Assembly: GCF_001544915.2 (NCBI RefSeq)
Contig: NZ_FCOE02000027.1
Span: 1 to 64,000 of the forward strand
DNA: 64,000 nucleotides
Origin: Caballeronia pedi
GTDB lineage: Bacteria; Pseudomonadota; Gammaproteobacteria; Burkholderiales; Burkholderiaceae
Direction of reading: 5' to 3'
Shown here in pieces: positions 53,101-62,540 of the stretch. Made by a program: the position numbers and the translations under genes. Under the pieces are notes generated by a model, which was not told the origin of the DNA, ran no database searches, and saw only the letters and a program-made list of their open reading frames with translations. Each line of letters starts with the position of its first letter. The first letter of the stretch is position 1.

Positions 53101-54888
53101 CTAAAGGCGCAATCCCCGGCTCTTGAGACGGTACACCAGTTGCGGCCGTGTAATGCCGAGCGTGCGCGCCGCCGCCGACAGATTGCCGTCCGCGCGCTGC
53201 ACTGCGCTCCTGAGCAAAGCGGTTTCGATATCGTCGAGCGATGTAGGCTCCACGTCGCCGCCTATTCCCAGCAACAGACTATTCACCTTGCGCGTGACGC
53301 GCTCGACTTCATCGCCACCCGCATCGTCCGTGCGTGCCGACAACGCGTGCGACGCCATCAGCGACCCATCGTCGCCGATGCCGAACGTCTCCGTCACGAT
53401 GCTCTCGCCGCTCGTGAAGAGATGGCCGATATCGATCGCACCGCCGTCGTTGGCGAGAATCACGCCGCGCTCCACGATGTTCTCCAGTTCGCGGATATTT
53501 CCCGGCCAGCCGTAGTTCAGCAGCGCATCGAGTGCGCGCGGCGTGAAGCCGGTGACATCGCGTTCGTGCCGCTCGCGATATCTGCGCAGCATGTGATTGA
53601 GCAGAACCGGCAAATCCTCGCGGCGCTCGCGCAGTGAAGGCACGCGAATGGGGAATACGTTCAGCCGGAAGTACAGGTCCTCGCGAAAGCGCCCCGCGCG
53701 GATTTCATCGCGCAGATCGAGGTTCGTCGCGGCGACCACGCGCACATCGACGCGCTTGGTCTCCGTACCGCCCACGCGCTCGATCTCGCCCTCCTGCAGC
53801 GCACGCAGCAGCTTGCCTTGCGCGGTCATGCTGAGTATGCCGATCTCGTCGAGAAACAGCGTGCCGCCGTGCGCGCGCTCGAAGCGTCCGGGGCGGCTTT
53901 GCGTGGCATCGGTATAGCCGCCCTTGTCCACGCCGAAGAGTTCGGATTCGACCAGCGCCTCGGGAATCGCCGCGCAGTTCACCGCGACGAACGGACCGTC
54001 GCCGCGGGCGCTGATCCGGTGCAGCGTGCGCGCGCACACTTCCTTGCCGACGCCGCTCTCGCCGAGGAACAGCACCGTCGCACGCGTGCCCGCGACGCGC
54101 TTGATCATGTGACATACCGCGTTGAAGCCCGGCGATGCGCCGACCATGTTCACGTCGCCGAACGCGCCTTCGCTCGCCGCGCCCGATGCGGACAGTCCTT
54201 TCGTGAAGGTCTGCGCCTGCATGAAGCGCAGATCGTCGGCGGCTTCCTCGCCCCATTCCTCCACCGGCTTGCCGATGATGCGGCAATGCGGCTGCCCGAG
54301 CGCGCGGCATTCCACTTCGCGATAGAGAATCGGCCTTCCCATGAACACGCTCGTGTAACCGGCCGCATAGCCGAGTTGCGTCCAGCACACCGGCTCCGCG
54401 CCGATGCCGTAGATGCGTACGTGCTCCTCATCCTCCGCACAGTTTTTCCAGATGAATTCACCGTAGTACTGGCCGCGCTCGACATCGATCTCGAGGCGCA
54501 CCGGTTCGACCATGGTCATGCCTTCGAGCATGTGCAGTTGCGGCCCGACCGCGAACATTTCCGTGATGGTGTTTTCAGGGCGCACACGCCGCGCGAGTTC
54601 GGCATCGCGCGCGCCGGAGTTATAGCCCATGCGCGTGAGCAATCCGCGCGCGGCATCGATGCCGAGGCTCTCGATCAATTCGCGGCGCATCGTGCCCATC
54701 GCGCCGGTATGCACGAGCAGCATGCGTTGTTCGTCGAGCCAGATGCGCCCGTCGCCGGGAGAGAAGTGCAGACGCGACATCAGATCGGCGATGTCGGGAT
54801 AGCGAAGGCTGTCGACGGGACCGCCCTTGGGCGCCACCATCGACAGGCCTTCCTGCTCTTTCGAAGGCGCTTTCTCGCGGCGTGGCAT
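53101..54888 (-). CDS. Phenol-responsive sigma-54 activator (DmpR/MopR/PoxR family)
   Basis: 595 aa from ATG 54888 (AGGAG 9 nt upstream). XylR_N/V4R sensor to about residue 220, AAA+ domain 245-480 (Walker A GESGVGKE 276-283, Walker B LFLDE 344-348), Fis-type HTH at the end ([24 protein letters not shown]). MopR's phenol-pocket and zinc residues all have counterparts 13 positions on: His119, Trp147, Cys168, Glu191, Cys194, Cys202. The sigma-54 contact loop reads GGYTDA (323-328) instead of GAFTGA. It is divergent from the phenol hydroxylase operon. Confidence 0.93.
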   Translation of the reverse strand: MPRREKAPSKEQEGLSMVAPKGGPVDSLRYPDIADLMSRLHFSPGDGRIWLDEQRMLLVHTGAMGTMRRELIESLGIDAARGLLTRMGYNSGARDAELARRVRPENTITEMFAVGPQLHMLEGMTMVEPVRLEIDVERGQYYGEFIWKNCAEDEEHVRIYGIGAEPVCWTQLGYAAGYTSVFMGRPILYREVECRALGQPHCRIIGKPVEEWGEEAADDLRFMQAQTFTKGLSASGAASEGAFGDVNMVGASPGFNAVCHMIKRVAGTRATVLFLGESGVGKEVCARTLHRISARGDGPFVAVNCAAIPEALVESELFGVDKGGYTDATQSRPGRFERAHGGTLFLDEIGILSMTAQGKLLRALQEGEIERVGGTETKRVDVRVVAATNLDLRDEIRAGRFREDLYFRLNVFPIRVPSLRERREDLPVLLNHMLRRYRERHERDVTGFTPRALDALLNYGWPGNIRELENIVERGVILANDGGAIDIGHLFTSGESIVTETFGIGDDGSLMASHALSARTDDAGGDEVERVTRKVNSLLLGIGGDVEPTSLDDIETALLRSAVQRADGNLSAAARTLGITRPQLVYRLKSRGLRL

Positions 54889-55278
54889 TGCGCGTATCTC
54901 CTGCCGTGGGGATGTTTTCATGGCACCACGATAGGCGATGTGCGCGTGCCGCGCAATGCCGTGGCGTCGTCATCACGCGCGGTACTAGTGTGATCCCTGA
55001 TGCGGATTTGATCGAACCGCCGCGAGGCGAATCACGCGCTTTTCGAGCATTTCATCAACTCGATTCCGTTCGCGCTCGCACGCCGCCGCGTGCCGGCACA
55101 GACATGGCGATGCCGCGAAAGCCGCGCCCCATGCGGCTATCGCCGCGATCGCGTACGCCGATCCTTTCGCCGCAACGATCGACTGGCATGCCTGTTGCCT
55201 TATAGGGAGCGCACACCGGTTCTCGATCAAATCATTCAACGATCGCCGGCGACGAACACAAGACCCAAGGAGACAGCG
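54889..55278. promoter_or_regulatory. Regulatory region between phenol activator and phenol hydroxylase genes
   Basis: 390 bp with no convincing gene. It holds the sigma-54 promoter of the hydroxylase operon (55184-55199). A TTTGATCGAA imperfect palindrome near 55007-55016 lies about 170 bp upstream of the -12 element, a plausible half of a DmpR-type upstream activating site; I could not find a second clear copy. Confidence 0.5.
55184..55199 (+). promoter_or_regulatory. Sigma-54 promoter of the phenol hydroxylase operon
   Basis: TGGCATG-N4-TTGCC: -24 GG at 55185-55186 and -12 GC at 55197-55198, with the obligatory 12-bp spacing between GG and GC. It matches the TGGCACG-N4-TTGCW consensus except one base in each element. 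Transcription should start near 55210, about 70 nt before the first hydroxylase gene. Confidence 0.85.
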
Positions 55279-55548
55279 ATGCAATCGCCTGCCTATGCGC
55301 GGCCGCCGCGCGCATTCGACATCACACGCCGCTTCGTGCGCTTCAGGGAGCAGCGCGACGATGGTTTCGTTGAGTTCGACTTCTCTATCGGCGATCCGGC
55401 GCTGAGCGTCGAGCTGGTGATGCCGCTGCGCGAATACCAGTCGTTCTGCCGCGCGAATCGCGTGATCCATCTGACGCGCGACGAAGGCGTGCAGCTCGAT
55501 CTCGATCAGGCGAAGTGGCGCTACGGACAGCCCGGACTCTCCGAATGA
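55279..55548 (+). CDS. dmpK: Phenol hydroxylase assembly/accessory subunit (DmpK/PoxA type)
   Basis: 89 aa, usual DmpK length. RRFVRFREQRDDGFVEFDFSIGDPALSVELVMP and the C-terminal QAKWRYGQPG match the DmpK/PoxA group, which is needed for assembly of active oxygenase but is not part of turnover. AGGAGACAG lies before the ATG at 55279. It begins the six-gene phenol hydroxylase operon K-L-M-N-O-P. Confidence 0.92.
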   Translation: MQSPAYARPPRAFDITRRFVRFREQRDDGFVEFDFSIGDPALSVELVMPLREYQSFCRANRVIHLTRDEGVQLDLDQAKWRYGQPGLSE

Positions 55549-55571
55549 TTTCCGAACCGAAGGAGTAACGA

Positions 55572-56579
55572 ATGCAGATCGACATCAAGACTTCAGCAGT
55601 CGAGCAGGTGCGCCAGACCTTCTCGCATGTCGCGCGGCGGCTCGGCGCGGACAAGCCCGCGTCGCGTTATCAGGAAGCGACCTTCGACCTTCAGCCCGAG
55701 GTCAATTTTCATTATCGCCCGTTGTGGCAGCCGGAGTTCGAGCTGTACGACAAAGGCCGCACGGCAATCGTGATGAACGACTGGTATGCGTTCAAGGACC
55801 CGCGCCAGTACTACTACGGCGCGTACACGACCACGCGTGCGAAGCAGCAGGAGACGATGGAGAAGAACCTCGAGTTCGTCGCGAAGCGCCGTCTGCTCAC
55901 CGATCTCTCCGACGAAGCAAAGGCGCATATCGCCACGCTCATGGTGCCGCTGCGTCACGTCGAATGGGCGGCGAACACCAACAACTGCTTCGTGACCGCT
56001 TACGGCTGGGGCACGGCGATCACGCAGGCGACGATGTTCCATTGCATGGACCGGCTCGGCATCGCGCAGTATCTGTCGCGCATCGGGCTTGCGCTCGATG
56101 GCAATCAGGGCACGTCGCTCGCAGAAGGCAAGCAACGCTGGCTCGACGATCCGATGTGGCAGGGACTGCGCCGCGTCGTGGAAGACACGATGGTCGTGAA
56201 GGACTGGTTCGAAACCTTCGTCGCGCAGAACGTCGTGCTTGACGGCCTGCTTTATCCGCTCGTGTACCGGCACATCGATGAGCGCATCGCGCGTCTGCAC
56301 GGTCCGGGACTCGGCATGCTCAACGAGTTCGCGAGCGCATGGTTCGACGAAACGAGCCGCTGGGTCGACGCGACCATCAAGACCGCCGCCGCGCAATCGC
56401 CGGCCAACGCGGCCTTGCTCGCGCAATGGACCACGAAGTGGCGCGGCGCGGTGCTCGACGCGTTGAAGCCGCTCGCAATCGTTGGTCTCGATGACGACGC
56501 GCATCACGCGCTCGAAGCGATCGCGCAGGCGTTCGACGCGCGTATGGCGAAGCAAGGCGTGGAGGTGAGCCATGGCTGA
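55572..56579 (+). CDS. dmpL: Phenol hydroxylase beta (oxygenase small) subunit
   Basis: 335 aa. The non-catalytic diiron-family beta subunit that pairs with the alpha subunit. FHYRPLWQPEFELYDKGRTAIVMNDWYAFKDPRQYYYG and the later HVEWAANTNNC match DmpL/PoxB. It lacks the ExxH iron ligands of the alpha subunit as expected. It overlaps the DmpM gene by 8 nt. Confidence 0.95.
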   Translation: MQIDIKTSAVEQVRQTFSHVARRLGADKPASRYQEATFDLQPEVNFHYRPLWQPEFELYDKGRTAIVMNDWYAFKDPRQYYYGAYTTTRAKQQETMEKNLEFVAKRRLLTDLSDEAKAHIATLMVPLRHVEWAANTNNCFVTAYGWGTAITQATMFHCMDRLGIAQYLSRIGLALDGNQGTSLAEGKQRWLDDPMWQGLRRVVEDTMVVKDWFETFVAQNVVLDGLLYPLVYRHIDERIARLHGPGLGMLNEFASAWFDETSRWVDATIKTAAAQSPANAALLAQWTTKWRGAVLDALKPLAIVGLDDDAHHALEAIAQAFDARMAKQGVEVSHG

Positions 56580-56844
56580 TTCCGTATTCATCGCGTTGCA
56601 GGCCAACGACGATTCGCGGCCGATCATCGAAGCGATCGAAGCGGACAACCCGCACGCTGTCGTCAGTCATTTCCCGGCGATGGTCAAGATCGACGCGGTC
56701 GGCAGGCTCGTGATCAGACGCGAGTCGATCGAAGCGATCATCGGCCGCGACTTCGACCTGCGCGAGCTGCAACTGAATCTGATCTCGCTCGGCGGCAACA
56801 TCGACGAAACCGACGACGAATTCATCCTCGAATGGACAGCCTGA
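56572..56844 (+). CDS. dmpM: Phenol hydroxylase effector/activator component
   Basis: 90 aa, MmoB/DmpM family. This small cofactor-free protein binds the oxygenase and gates substrate and oxygen reactivity. The sequence SVFIALQANDDSRPIIEAIE and IDETDDEFILEWTA is typical. It overlaps the preceding gene by 8 nt and precedes the alpha-subunit gene by 32 nt. Confidence 0.95.
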   Translation: MADSVFIALQANDDSRPIIEAIEADNPHAVVSHFPAMVKIDAVGRLVIRRESIEAIIGRDFDLRELQLNLISLGGNIDETDDEFILEWTA

Positions 56845-56876
56845 GCGGCGACCCAAGGACTAAAGGAGACAGGCAA

Positions 56877-58466
56877 ATGAGCACACAACCGAACACGCCC
56901 AAGAAGCTGAGCATCAAGGAAAACTACGCGATGCTCACGCGCGGCCTCGGCTGGGACACCACCTACCAGCCGATGGACGAAGTTTTCCCCTACGACCGCT
57001 TCGAAGGCATCAAGGTGCACGACTGGGACAAGTGGGAAGACCCGTTCCGTCTCACGATGGACGCGTACTGGAAGTATCAGGGCGAAAAGGAGCGCAAGCT
57101 CTACGCGATCATCGACGCGTTCCAGCAGAACAACGGCCAGTTCAACGTCACCGATCCACGCTATATCAACGCGCTCAAGCTCTTTCTGACCGGCGTGAGC
57201 CCGCTCGAATATGCGGCGCATCGCGGTTTCGCGCTCGCGGGCCGCAATTTTCGCGGCGCGGGCGCGCGCATCGCGTGCCAGATGCAGGCAATCGATGAGC
57301 TGCGTCATGCCCAGACGCAAGTGCACACGATCAGCCACTACAACAAGTACTTCAACGGCTTTCACGATTTCAGGCACATGCACGACCGCGTGTGGTATCT
57401 GTCCGTGCCGAAGTCGTACTTCGAAGACGCGATGAGCGCCGGCCCGTTCGAGTTCGTGACGGCGATCTCATTCTCGTTCGAATACGTGCTGACCAATCTG
57501 CTGTTCATGCCGTTCATGTCGGGCGCGGCCTTCAACGGCGACATGGCGACAGTCACGTTCGGCTTCTCCGCGCAGTCGGACGAATCGCGCCACATGACGC
57601 TCGGTCTCGAAGTCGTGAAGTTCCTGCTTGAGCAGGACCCGGGCAACGTGCCGATCATCCAGAAGTGGATCGACAAATGGTTCTGGCGCGGCTATCGGCT
57701 GCTCACGCTCGTCGCGATGATGATGGACTACATGCTGCCCAAGCGCATCATGTCGTGGCAGGAAGCGTGGGAAACCTACTTCGAGAAGAACGGTGGCGCG
57801 CTCTTTCACGACCTCGAACGCTATGGCATCCGCATGCCGAAATATCACGACGTCGCGATGAAGGAGAAGGACCGTCTCTCGCACGAAGCGTGGGGCATCT
57901 TCTACAACTATACGCACGCGGCGGCGCTGCACACGTGGATTCCGTCCGACGATGAAATGCAGTGGCTCGCGCAGAAGTATCCGGCCACGTTCGACAAGCT
58001 CTATCGCCCACGCCTCGAATACTGGCGCGATGAACAGAAGGCAGGCCGCCGCTTCTACAACGACACGCTGCCGATGCTGTGCCAGACCTGCCAGATACCG
58101 ATGGCCTTCACCGAGCCCGACGACCCGACCAAGATCTGTTATCGCGAGAGCGATTATCTCGGCAACAAGTTCCATTTCTGTTCCGACGGCTGCAAGGACA
58201 TCTTCGACAACGAGCCGGAGAAATACGTGCAGGCGTGGATGCCGGTGCAGCAGATCTATCAGGGCAACTGCTTCGCCGAAGATGCCGACCCGGCCGCGCC
58301 GGACTTCGATCCGATGCGTGAAGTGCTGCGCTATTACCACATTCATGTGGGCGAAGACGGCCACGAGTTCGAGGACTCGCCCGATCGCGCGAACTGGCTG
58401 CGCTGGACCGGCAAGCCGAGCCACGGCGGCGAGGAAGCGCCCGAAGCGAATCAGCAGGCCGCGTAA
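56877..58466 (+). CDS. dmpN: Phenol hydroxylase alpha (catalytic diiron) subunit
   Basis: 529 aa. Two ExxH diiron motifs: Glu141/His144 (DELRHAQ) and Glu236/His239 (DESRHMT), with the other two carboxylates in the four-helix bundle. The C-terminal part has a cysteine-rich YHS-like zinc module (CQTCQIPM, then FCSDGCKDIF). It hydroxylates phenol to catechol with O2. The ATG at 56877 follows AGGAGACAGGCAA; an in-frame ATG at 56832 overlaps dmpM and is rejected. Confidence 0.97.
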   Translation: MSTQPNTPKKLSIKENYAMLTRGLGWDTTYQPMDEVFPYDRFEGIKVHDWDKWEDPFRLTMDAYWKYQGEKERKLYAIIDAFQQNNGQFNVTDPRYINALKLFLTGVSPLEYAAHRGFALAGRNFRGAGARIACQMQAIDELRHAQTQVHTISHYNKYFNGFHDFRHMHDRVWYLSVPKSYFEDAMSAGPFEFVTAISFSFEYVLTNLLFMPFMSGAAFNGDMATVTFGFSAQSDESRHMTLGLEVVKFLLEQDPGNVPIIQKWIDKWFWRGYRLLTLVAMMMDYMLPKRIMSWQEAWETYFEKNGGALFHDLERYGIRMPKYHDVAMKEKDRLSHEAWGIFYNYTHAAALHTWIPSDDEMQWLAQKYPATFDKLYRPRLEYWRDEQKAGRRFYNDTLPMLCQTCQIPMAFTEPDDPTKICYRESDYLGNKFHFCSDGCKDIFDNEPEKYVQAWMPVQQIYQGNCFAEDADPAAPDFDPMREVLRYYHIHVGEDGHEFEDSPDRANWLRWTGKPSHGGEEAPEANQQAA

Positions 58467-58488
58467 CGCACATCACAGGAGACGAATC

Positions 58489-58851
58489 ATGTCAGTCATC
58501 GCGCTGAAGGAAGGCTATAGAGGCGAGATCAGGGATCGCGTCGAAAACTATCGCGGCAGGCAGTTGCTCTTCGTCGGCTGGGAAGATCATCTGATGTTCT
58601 GCGCGCCGCATTGCATTCCGGTTGAAGCGGCCACGCCGTTCCGGGCACTCATCGACGAGATGTTGCCAGGCATGTATGCCTCGCATCCGGACTGGCGCAA
58701 GGTCGATCTGCGCGCCGCCGAATGGTTCAAGTCGGGCCAGCCGTTCACGCCCGATTTCGATGCGAGCATCGGCGAGAACGGTCTCGGCCACAAGGCGGTC
58801 ATTCGTTTCCGCACGCCGGGACTGAACGGCATCGGCGGATCGTGCAGCTAG
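58489..58851 (+). CDS. dmpO: Phenol hydroxylase subunit gamma (DmpO/PoxE type)
   Basis: 120 aa. Third oxygenase polypeptide completing the (alpha beta gamma)2 complex; MSVIALKEGYRGEIRDRVENYRGRQLLFVGWEDHLMFCAP is characteristic. AGGAGA precedes the ATG at 58489, 22 nt after dmpN. Confidence 0.95.
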   Translation: MSVIALKEGYRGEIRDRVENYRGRQLLFVGWEDHLMFCAPHCIPVEAATPFRALIDEMLPGMYASHPDWRKVDLRAAEWFKSGQPFTPDFDASIGENGLGHKAVIRFRTPGLNGIGGSCS

Positions 58852-58866
58852 CAGGGAGATGATGCG

Positions 58867-59931
58867 ATGAGCTATCAACTGACCATCGAGCCGATCGGGC
58901 AGACCATCGAAATCGAGGACGAGCAGACCATTCTCGATGCCTGCATGCGCGCGGGCGTATGGCTGCCGCATGCGTGCTGCCACGGCCTGTGCGCGACCTG
59001 CAAGGTGCAGGTGCTGGACGGCGAGATCGAGCATGGACCTGCATCGCCATTCGCGCTGATGGACTTCGAGCGCGACGAGCGCAAGTGTCTCGCCTGTTGT
59101 GCGACCGCGCAATCGGATCTGACGATCGAAGCCGATATCGACGAAGACGAGGACGCGCAGCACTTTCCCGTGCGCGACTACACCGGCCGCGTGAAGGAAA
59201 TGATCGATCTCACGCCGACGATCAAGGGCATCTTCGTCGAGCTGGATGGCGACGGCATCGAGTTTCAGGCGGGACAGTACGTCAACGTGCACATACCGGG
59301 CGAGGACATGCCGCGCGCGTTCTCGCTGGCTGACAAGCCCGCGTCGCGCACGGTCATCGAACTGAACGTGCGGCGCGTGCCCGGCGGCAAGGGCACGGGC
59401 TATCTGCACGAACGGATCGGCGCCGGCGACGAGATCCGCTTCAGCGGACCCTATGGGCGCTTCTTCGTGCGCAAGTCGGACCCGCAGCCGGTGATCCTGA
59501 TCGCGGGCGGGTCGGGCCTGTCGAGTCCCAAATCGATGCTGATCGACATGCTCGAAGAGAACGACGCGCGGAAGATCACGCTCGTCTATGGCGCACGCAA
59601 TCGCGCGGAGCTTTACTACCACGAGTTGTTTCTCCAACTCGAACGCGAGCGCGCGAACTTCACCTACGTGCCGGCATTGTCCGATGAAGCAGCGGATTCG
59701 CCATGGCAAGGTTTTCGCGGCTATGTGCACGACGCGGCAAAGGCGCATTTCGACAACGTCTTTCGCGGACACAAGGCGTATCTGTGCGGGCCGCCCGTGA
59801 TGATCGAAGCGGCGATCCGCACATTGATGCAGGGCCAGCTATTCGAGCGCGACATCTATACGGAGAAGTTTCTCACCAGCGCGGACGGCGCCGAGGCGCT
59901 CGCGAAAAGTCCGCTGTTCAAATCGATCTGA
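58867..59931 (+). CDS. dmpP: Phenol hydroxylase reductase
   Basis: 354 aa. N-terminal plant-type [2Fe-2S] ferredoxin with Cys37, Cys42, Cys45 and Cys77; FAD-binding domain (RAFSLADKP) and NAD-binding domain (ILIAGGSGLSSPKSML, YLCGPPVMIEAAI). It carries electrons from NADH to the diiron centre. Start 16 nt after dmpO. Confidence 0.96.
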   Translation: MSYQLTIEPIGQTIEIEDEQTILDACMRAGVWLPHACCHGLCATCKVQVLDGEIEHGPASPFALMDFERDERKCLACCATAQSDLTIEADIDEDEDAQHFPVRDYTGRVKEMIDLTPTIKGIFVELDGDGIEFQAGQYVNVHIPGEDMPRAFSLADKPASRTVIELNVRRVPGGKGTGYLHERIGAGDEIRFSGPYGRFFVRKSDPQPVILIAGGSGLSSPKSMLIDMLEENDARKITLVYGARNRAELYYHELFLQLERERANFTYVPALSDEAADSPWQGFRGYVHDAAKAHFDNVFRGHKAYLCGPPVMIEAAIRTLMQGQLFERDIYTEKFLTSADGAEALAKSPLFKSI

Positions 59932-59950
59932 ATACATACGGAGACAAGCC

Positions 59951-60859
59951 ATGAACCACGATACGATCGACGCCCTCTTGCAAAAGATCAACGACAGCGC
60001 GACGAGCGAAGGCAATCCGCGCACGAAGGCTATCGTCAACCGCGTCGTGCGGGATCTGTTTCATACGATCGAGGATCTCGACGTCACGCCGGACGAATTC
60101 TGGACCGCGCTCAATTTCCTGACCGAGACAGGCAAGCGCGGGGAATTCGGCCTGATCGCGGCGGGACTCGGCTTCGAGCATTTTCTCGACCTGCGGCTCG
60201 ACGAAGCGGAGCAGAAGGCGGGCATGGAAGGCGGCACGCCGCGCACGATCGAAGGTCCGCTGTATGTCGCGGGCGCGCCCGAGTCGGATGGCCATGCGCG
60301 CATCGACGACGGCACGGATCCCGGCCAGACCCTCGTGATGCGCGGCCGCGTGCTGGGCGATGACGGCAAGCCGCTCGCGCACGCGCTGGTCGAGGTGTGG
60401 CACGCGAATCATCTGGGCAGCTACTCGTACTTCGACGCGTCGCAGCCCGCGTTCAATCTGCGCGGCTCGATCCGCGCCGATGCGCAAGGCCGCTACAGCT
60501 TCCGCAGCGTCGTGCCGGTGGGTTACAGCGTGCCGCCGGGCGGCAAGACCGAGCAGTTGCTCGACCAGCTCGGGCGGCATGGTCACCGGCCCGCACATAT
60601 CCACTTCTTCGTGTCGTCGCCGGGTTATCGCAAGCTGACGACGCAGATCAATATCGAAGACGATCCGTATCTGTGGGACGACTTCGCGTTCGCCACGCGC
60701 GATGGACTCGTGCCCGAACTCAAGAAGGCCGAGGGCGCGCAGGGCGAGCCCTACGGCGTGACAGGCAATTTCGCGCTGATCGACTTCGATTTCACGCTGT
60801 CGCGCGAACGCGGCGACGTGCCGACGACGCAAGTGCAGCGTGCACGCGCCGCGGCCTGA
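59951..60859 (+). CDS. catA: Catechol 1,2-dioxygenase
   Basis: 302 aa intradiol enzyme that turns catechol into cis,cis-muconate. Fe(III) ligands: a tyrosine in GSYSYFD (Tyr158 or Tyr160), Tyr192 (PVGYSVPPGG), His216 and His218 (RPAHIHFF). The N-terminal helical linker domain typical of the dimeric enzymes is present. It follows dmpP by 19 nt, so phenol is channelled to the ortho-pathway, rather than to the meta-pathway usual for dmp operons with dmpB. The rest of the catechol branch (catB, catC) is not in the window. Confidence 0.96.
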   Translation: MNHDTIDALLQKINDSATSEGNPRTKAIVNRVVRDLFHTIEDLDVTPDEFWTALNFLTETGKRGEFGLIAAGLGFEHFLDLRLDEAEQKAGMEGGTPRTIEGPLYVAGAPESDGHARIDDGTDPGQTLVMRGRVLGDDGKPLAHALVEVWHANHLGSYSYFDASQPAFNLRGSIRADAQGRYSFRSVVPVGYSVPPGGKTEQLLDQLGRHGHRPAHIHFFVSSPGYRKLTTQINIEDDPYLWDDFAFATRDGLVPELKKAEGAQGEPYGVTGNFALIDFDFTLSRERGDVPTTQVQRARAAA

Positions 60860-60874
60860 AGGGCGACGGCGTAT

Positions 60875-61216
60875 TCATCGAGGCCGACGCAGAACCTGAC
60901 CAAGATCGCCGAGAAAGCACTCGATCGCGGCGTCATCCAGCTTGTAGTAGACCCAGTTCTTGATCTTTCTGGAGGTGACCAGCCCTGCGTTTGCCAGAGC
61001 CTGCATGTGCGTGGTCACCGTCGGCTGGCTCAGACCGATCTTCTCCGTGATGACCCCGACGCAGACGCCGTCCTCCACGAGGTCGCCGTCCTGCTGCGGC
61101 GGGAAATGCTTCTGCGGATCGGTCAACCAGATCAGGATCGTGAATCGGTGGCGGTTCGAAAGCGCGTTCAGGGCTTCATGCAGCCGCTTCTCTTGCGCGG
61201 TGGTCGATTTCGGCAT
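60875..61216 (-). CDS. ArsR-family transcriptional regulator
   Basis: 113 aa from ATG 61216 (GGAGAAG upstream). Winged HTH: LHEALNALSNRHRFTILIWLTDP, VITEKIGLSQPTVTTHMQALANAGLVTSRKIKNWVYYKL. The metal-site motif ELCVCDL of ArsR/SmtB sensors is absent; only one Cys (VCVGVIT) lies near, so it probably senses something other than a metal. It is divergent from an MFS gene with a perfect palindrome between them, and convergent with catA. Confidence 0.9.
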   Translation of the reverse strand: MPKSTTAQEKRLHEALNALSNRHRFTILIWLTDPQKHFPPQQDGDLVEDGVCVGVITEKIGLSQPTVTTHMQALANAGLVTSRKIKNWVYYKLDDAAIECFLGDLGQVLRRPR

Positions 61217-61232
61217 GGGTCGGCGCTTCTCC

Positions 61233-61291
61233 TTGACACGTTGGCGCATCGAATATAGAAATAGACCTATATTGATTTCGTTCAATATAGG
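61233..61291. promoter_or_regulatory. ArsR operator and promoter of the MFS gene
   Basis: Perfect inverted repeat CCTATATTGA (61266-61275), 6-nt centre, TCAATATAGG (61282-61291). A further half-site-like GAATATAGA is at 61251-61259. A TTGACA (61233-61238) with TATAGA (61254-61259, 15-nt spacer) or TAGAAA (61256-61261, 17-nt) is the likely MFS promoter, so the palindrome covers the start region. Confidence 0.7.
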
Positions 61292-61301
61292 ATAGCCGGC
61301 C

Positions 61302-62540
61302 ATGGACACGGATGCAATCGCTTGCTCGGAAGCGGGTAGCACCACGCGTGTAATCGGTATTGCCGTCGTTTTCACGCTGTACACGGCGGTCGTGTTCGGC
61401 TTCGGTATCTATCTCTTCGGTTTGATCGTCACCGCGATGCGGGGGAGCATCGCATTCGATTACGCTGCGATGGGTATCGCGACCGGCGGAGCGCAGGTTG
61501 CGTATCTCGTCGCGGCCCTGCTCTGTCCGCTTCTTACGAGGCGTTTTGGCGATGGATGGGTCATCGTGAGCGCCGTTGTTGCGTCGGGCCTGTTGCTGCT
61601 GGTATTCGCGGGAATTCAGAACGTTGTGCAGGGCGCGGTCGTTCTGGCCGGTCTCGGCGCGGCAGCGGCCTGCATGATCGTGCCGACCGTCGGCGCGATT
61701 TCGAAATCCGTTCCGTTTGCTTATCGGTCCCGCGTCAACGGGCTGGTATCGAGTGGCACGGCGTACGGGCAACTGGCCAACGCCATGCTCGTGCCGTCGC
61801 TTCTGACTGGCCACGGCTGGCGATCGGTATGGCTCGTGACGGGCGCGGTGTCGCTCACGGTCATGCTGCTCGGATTCGTGACGCTCCGATTGCTCGCCTC
61901 TCACGTATTCGTCCGTGACGCGTCGCGGGGGTCGATCGATGGTCGTGGACCCAGCGAGCCAGGCCGGATCGTCACGGCGCGCAATCTGACCGTGTGGATA
62001 CTGCTGGCGCTTGGTGGAGTGGTCTGCGGGCCGTGGCAAAACTATCTGTCGAGCTTTCTGTCGGAAGAGCGGGGACGTTCACTGGAGATGATCGGACAGC
62101 TTTGGTCGATCATCGGCGTGACAGGGCTTTTCAGCGGCTTTCTGGCAGGTGTGCTCGCGGACAAGGTCGGTGTGCGGATCGCGCTCATCTTCTCTTATGC
62201 CACGCTCGCCTGCTCTGCCCTTCTGATCGCTTTTCAAGCGGAACTCTGGCAGTTGCGCGCGGCTGCCGTCTGTTTCGGATGGTCGTTCTATGCAATCTAC
62301 GGGCTGATTCCCGCCTATATCAGCAAGACCGTCGAGCCTAACGCGGCGACCAGGGTGTTTGCGGTCGCGAATGTTTTTCTCGGATTGGGCACGACGTTGG
62401 GCAATGCCCTTGGGGGACGGATTCCGGGTTGGTATGGGTCGCTTCAGGGCGTGTTTGTCGTCGCGTCGGTGCTTGCATGCGCGGGTGTGATCGTTACGAT
62501 GATTCTGCAGGATGAACGGCGGGTGGGTTCTGGCGGATGA
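61302..62540 (+). CDS. MFS transporter
   Basis: 412 aa, twelve helices, resembling the OFA/monocarboxylate-type MFS group (AVVFGFGIYLFGLIVTAMRGS, LSEERGRSLEMIGQLWSIIGVTGLFSGFLAGVLADKVG). It is divergent from the ArsR-type regulator that probably represses it. Substrate unknown; its place behind the phenol operon may be coincidental. Confidence 0.92.
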   Translation: MDTDAIACSEAGSTTRVIGIAVVFTLYTAVVFGFGIYLFGLIVTAMRGSIAFDYAAMGIATGGAQVAYLVAALLCPLLTRRFGDGWVIVSAVVASGLLLLVFAGIQNVVQGAVVLAGLGAAAACMIVPTVGAISKSVPFAYRSRVNGLVSSGTAYGQLANAMLVPSLLTGHGWRSVWLVTGAVSLTVMLLGFVTLRLLASHVFVRDASRGSIDGRGPSEPGRIVTARNLTVWILLALGGVVCGPWQNYLSSFLSEERGRSLEMIGQLWSIIGVTGLFSGFLAGVLADKVGVRIALIFSYATLACSALLIAFQAELWQLRAAAVCFGWSFYAIYGLIPAYISKTVEPNAATRVFAVANVFLGLGTTLGNALGGRIPGWYGSLQGVFVVASVLACAGVIVTMILQDERRVGSGG

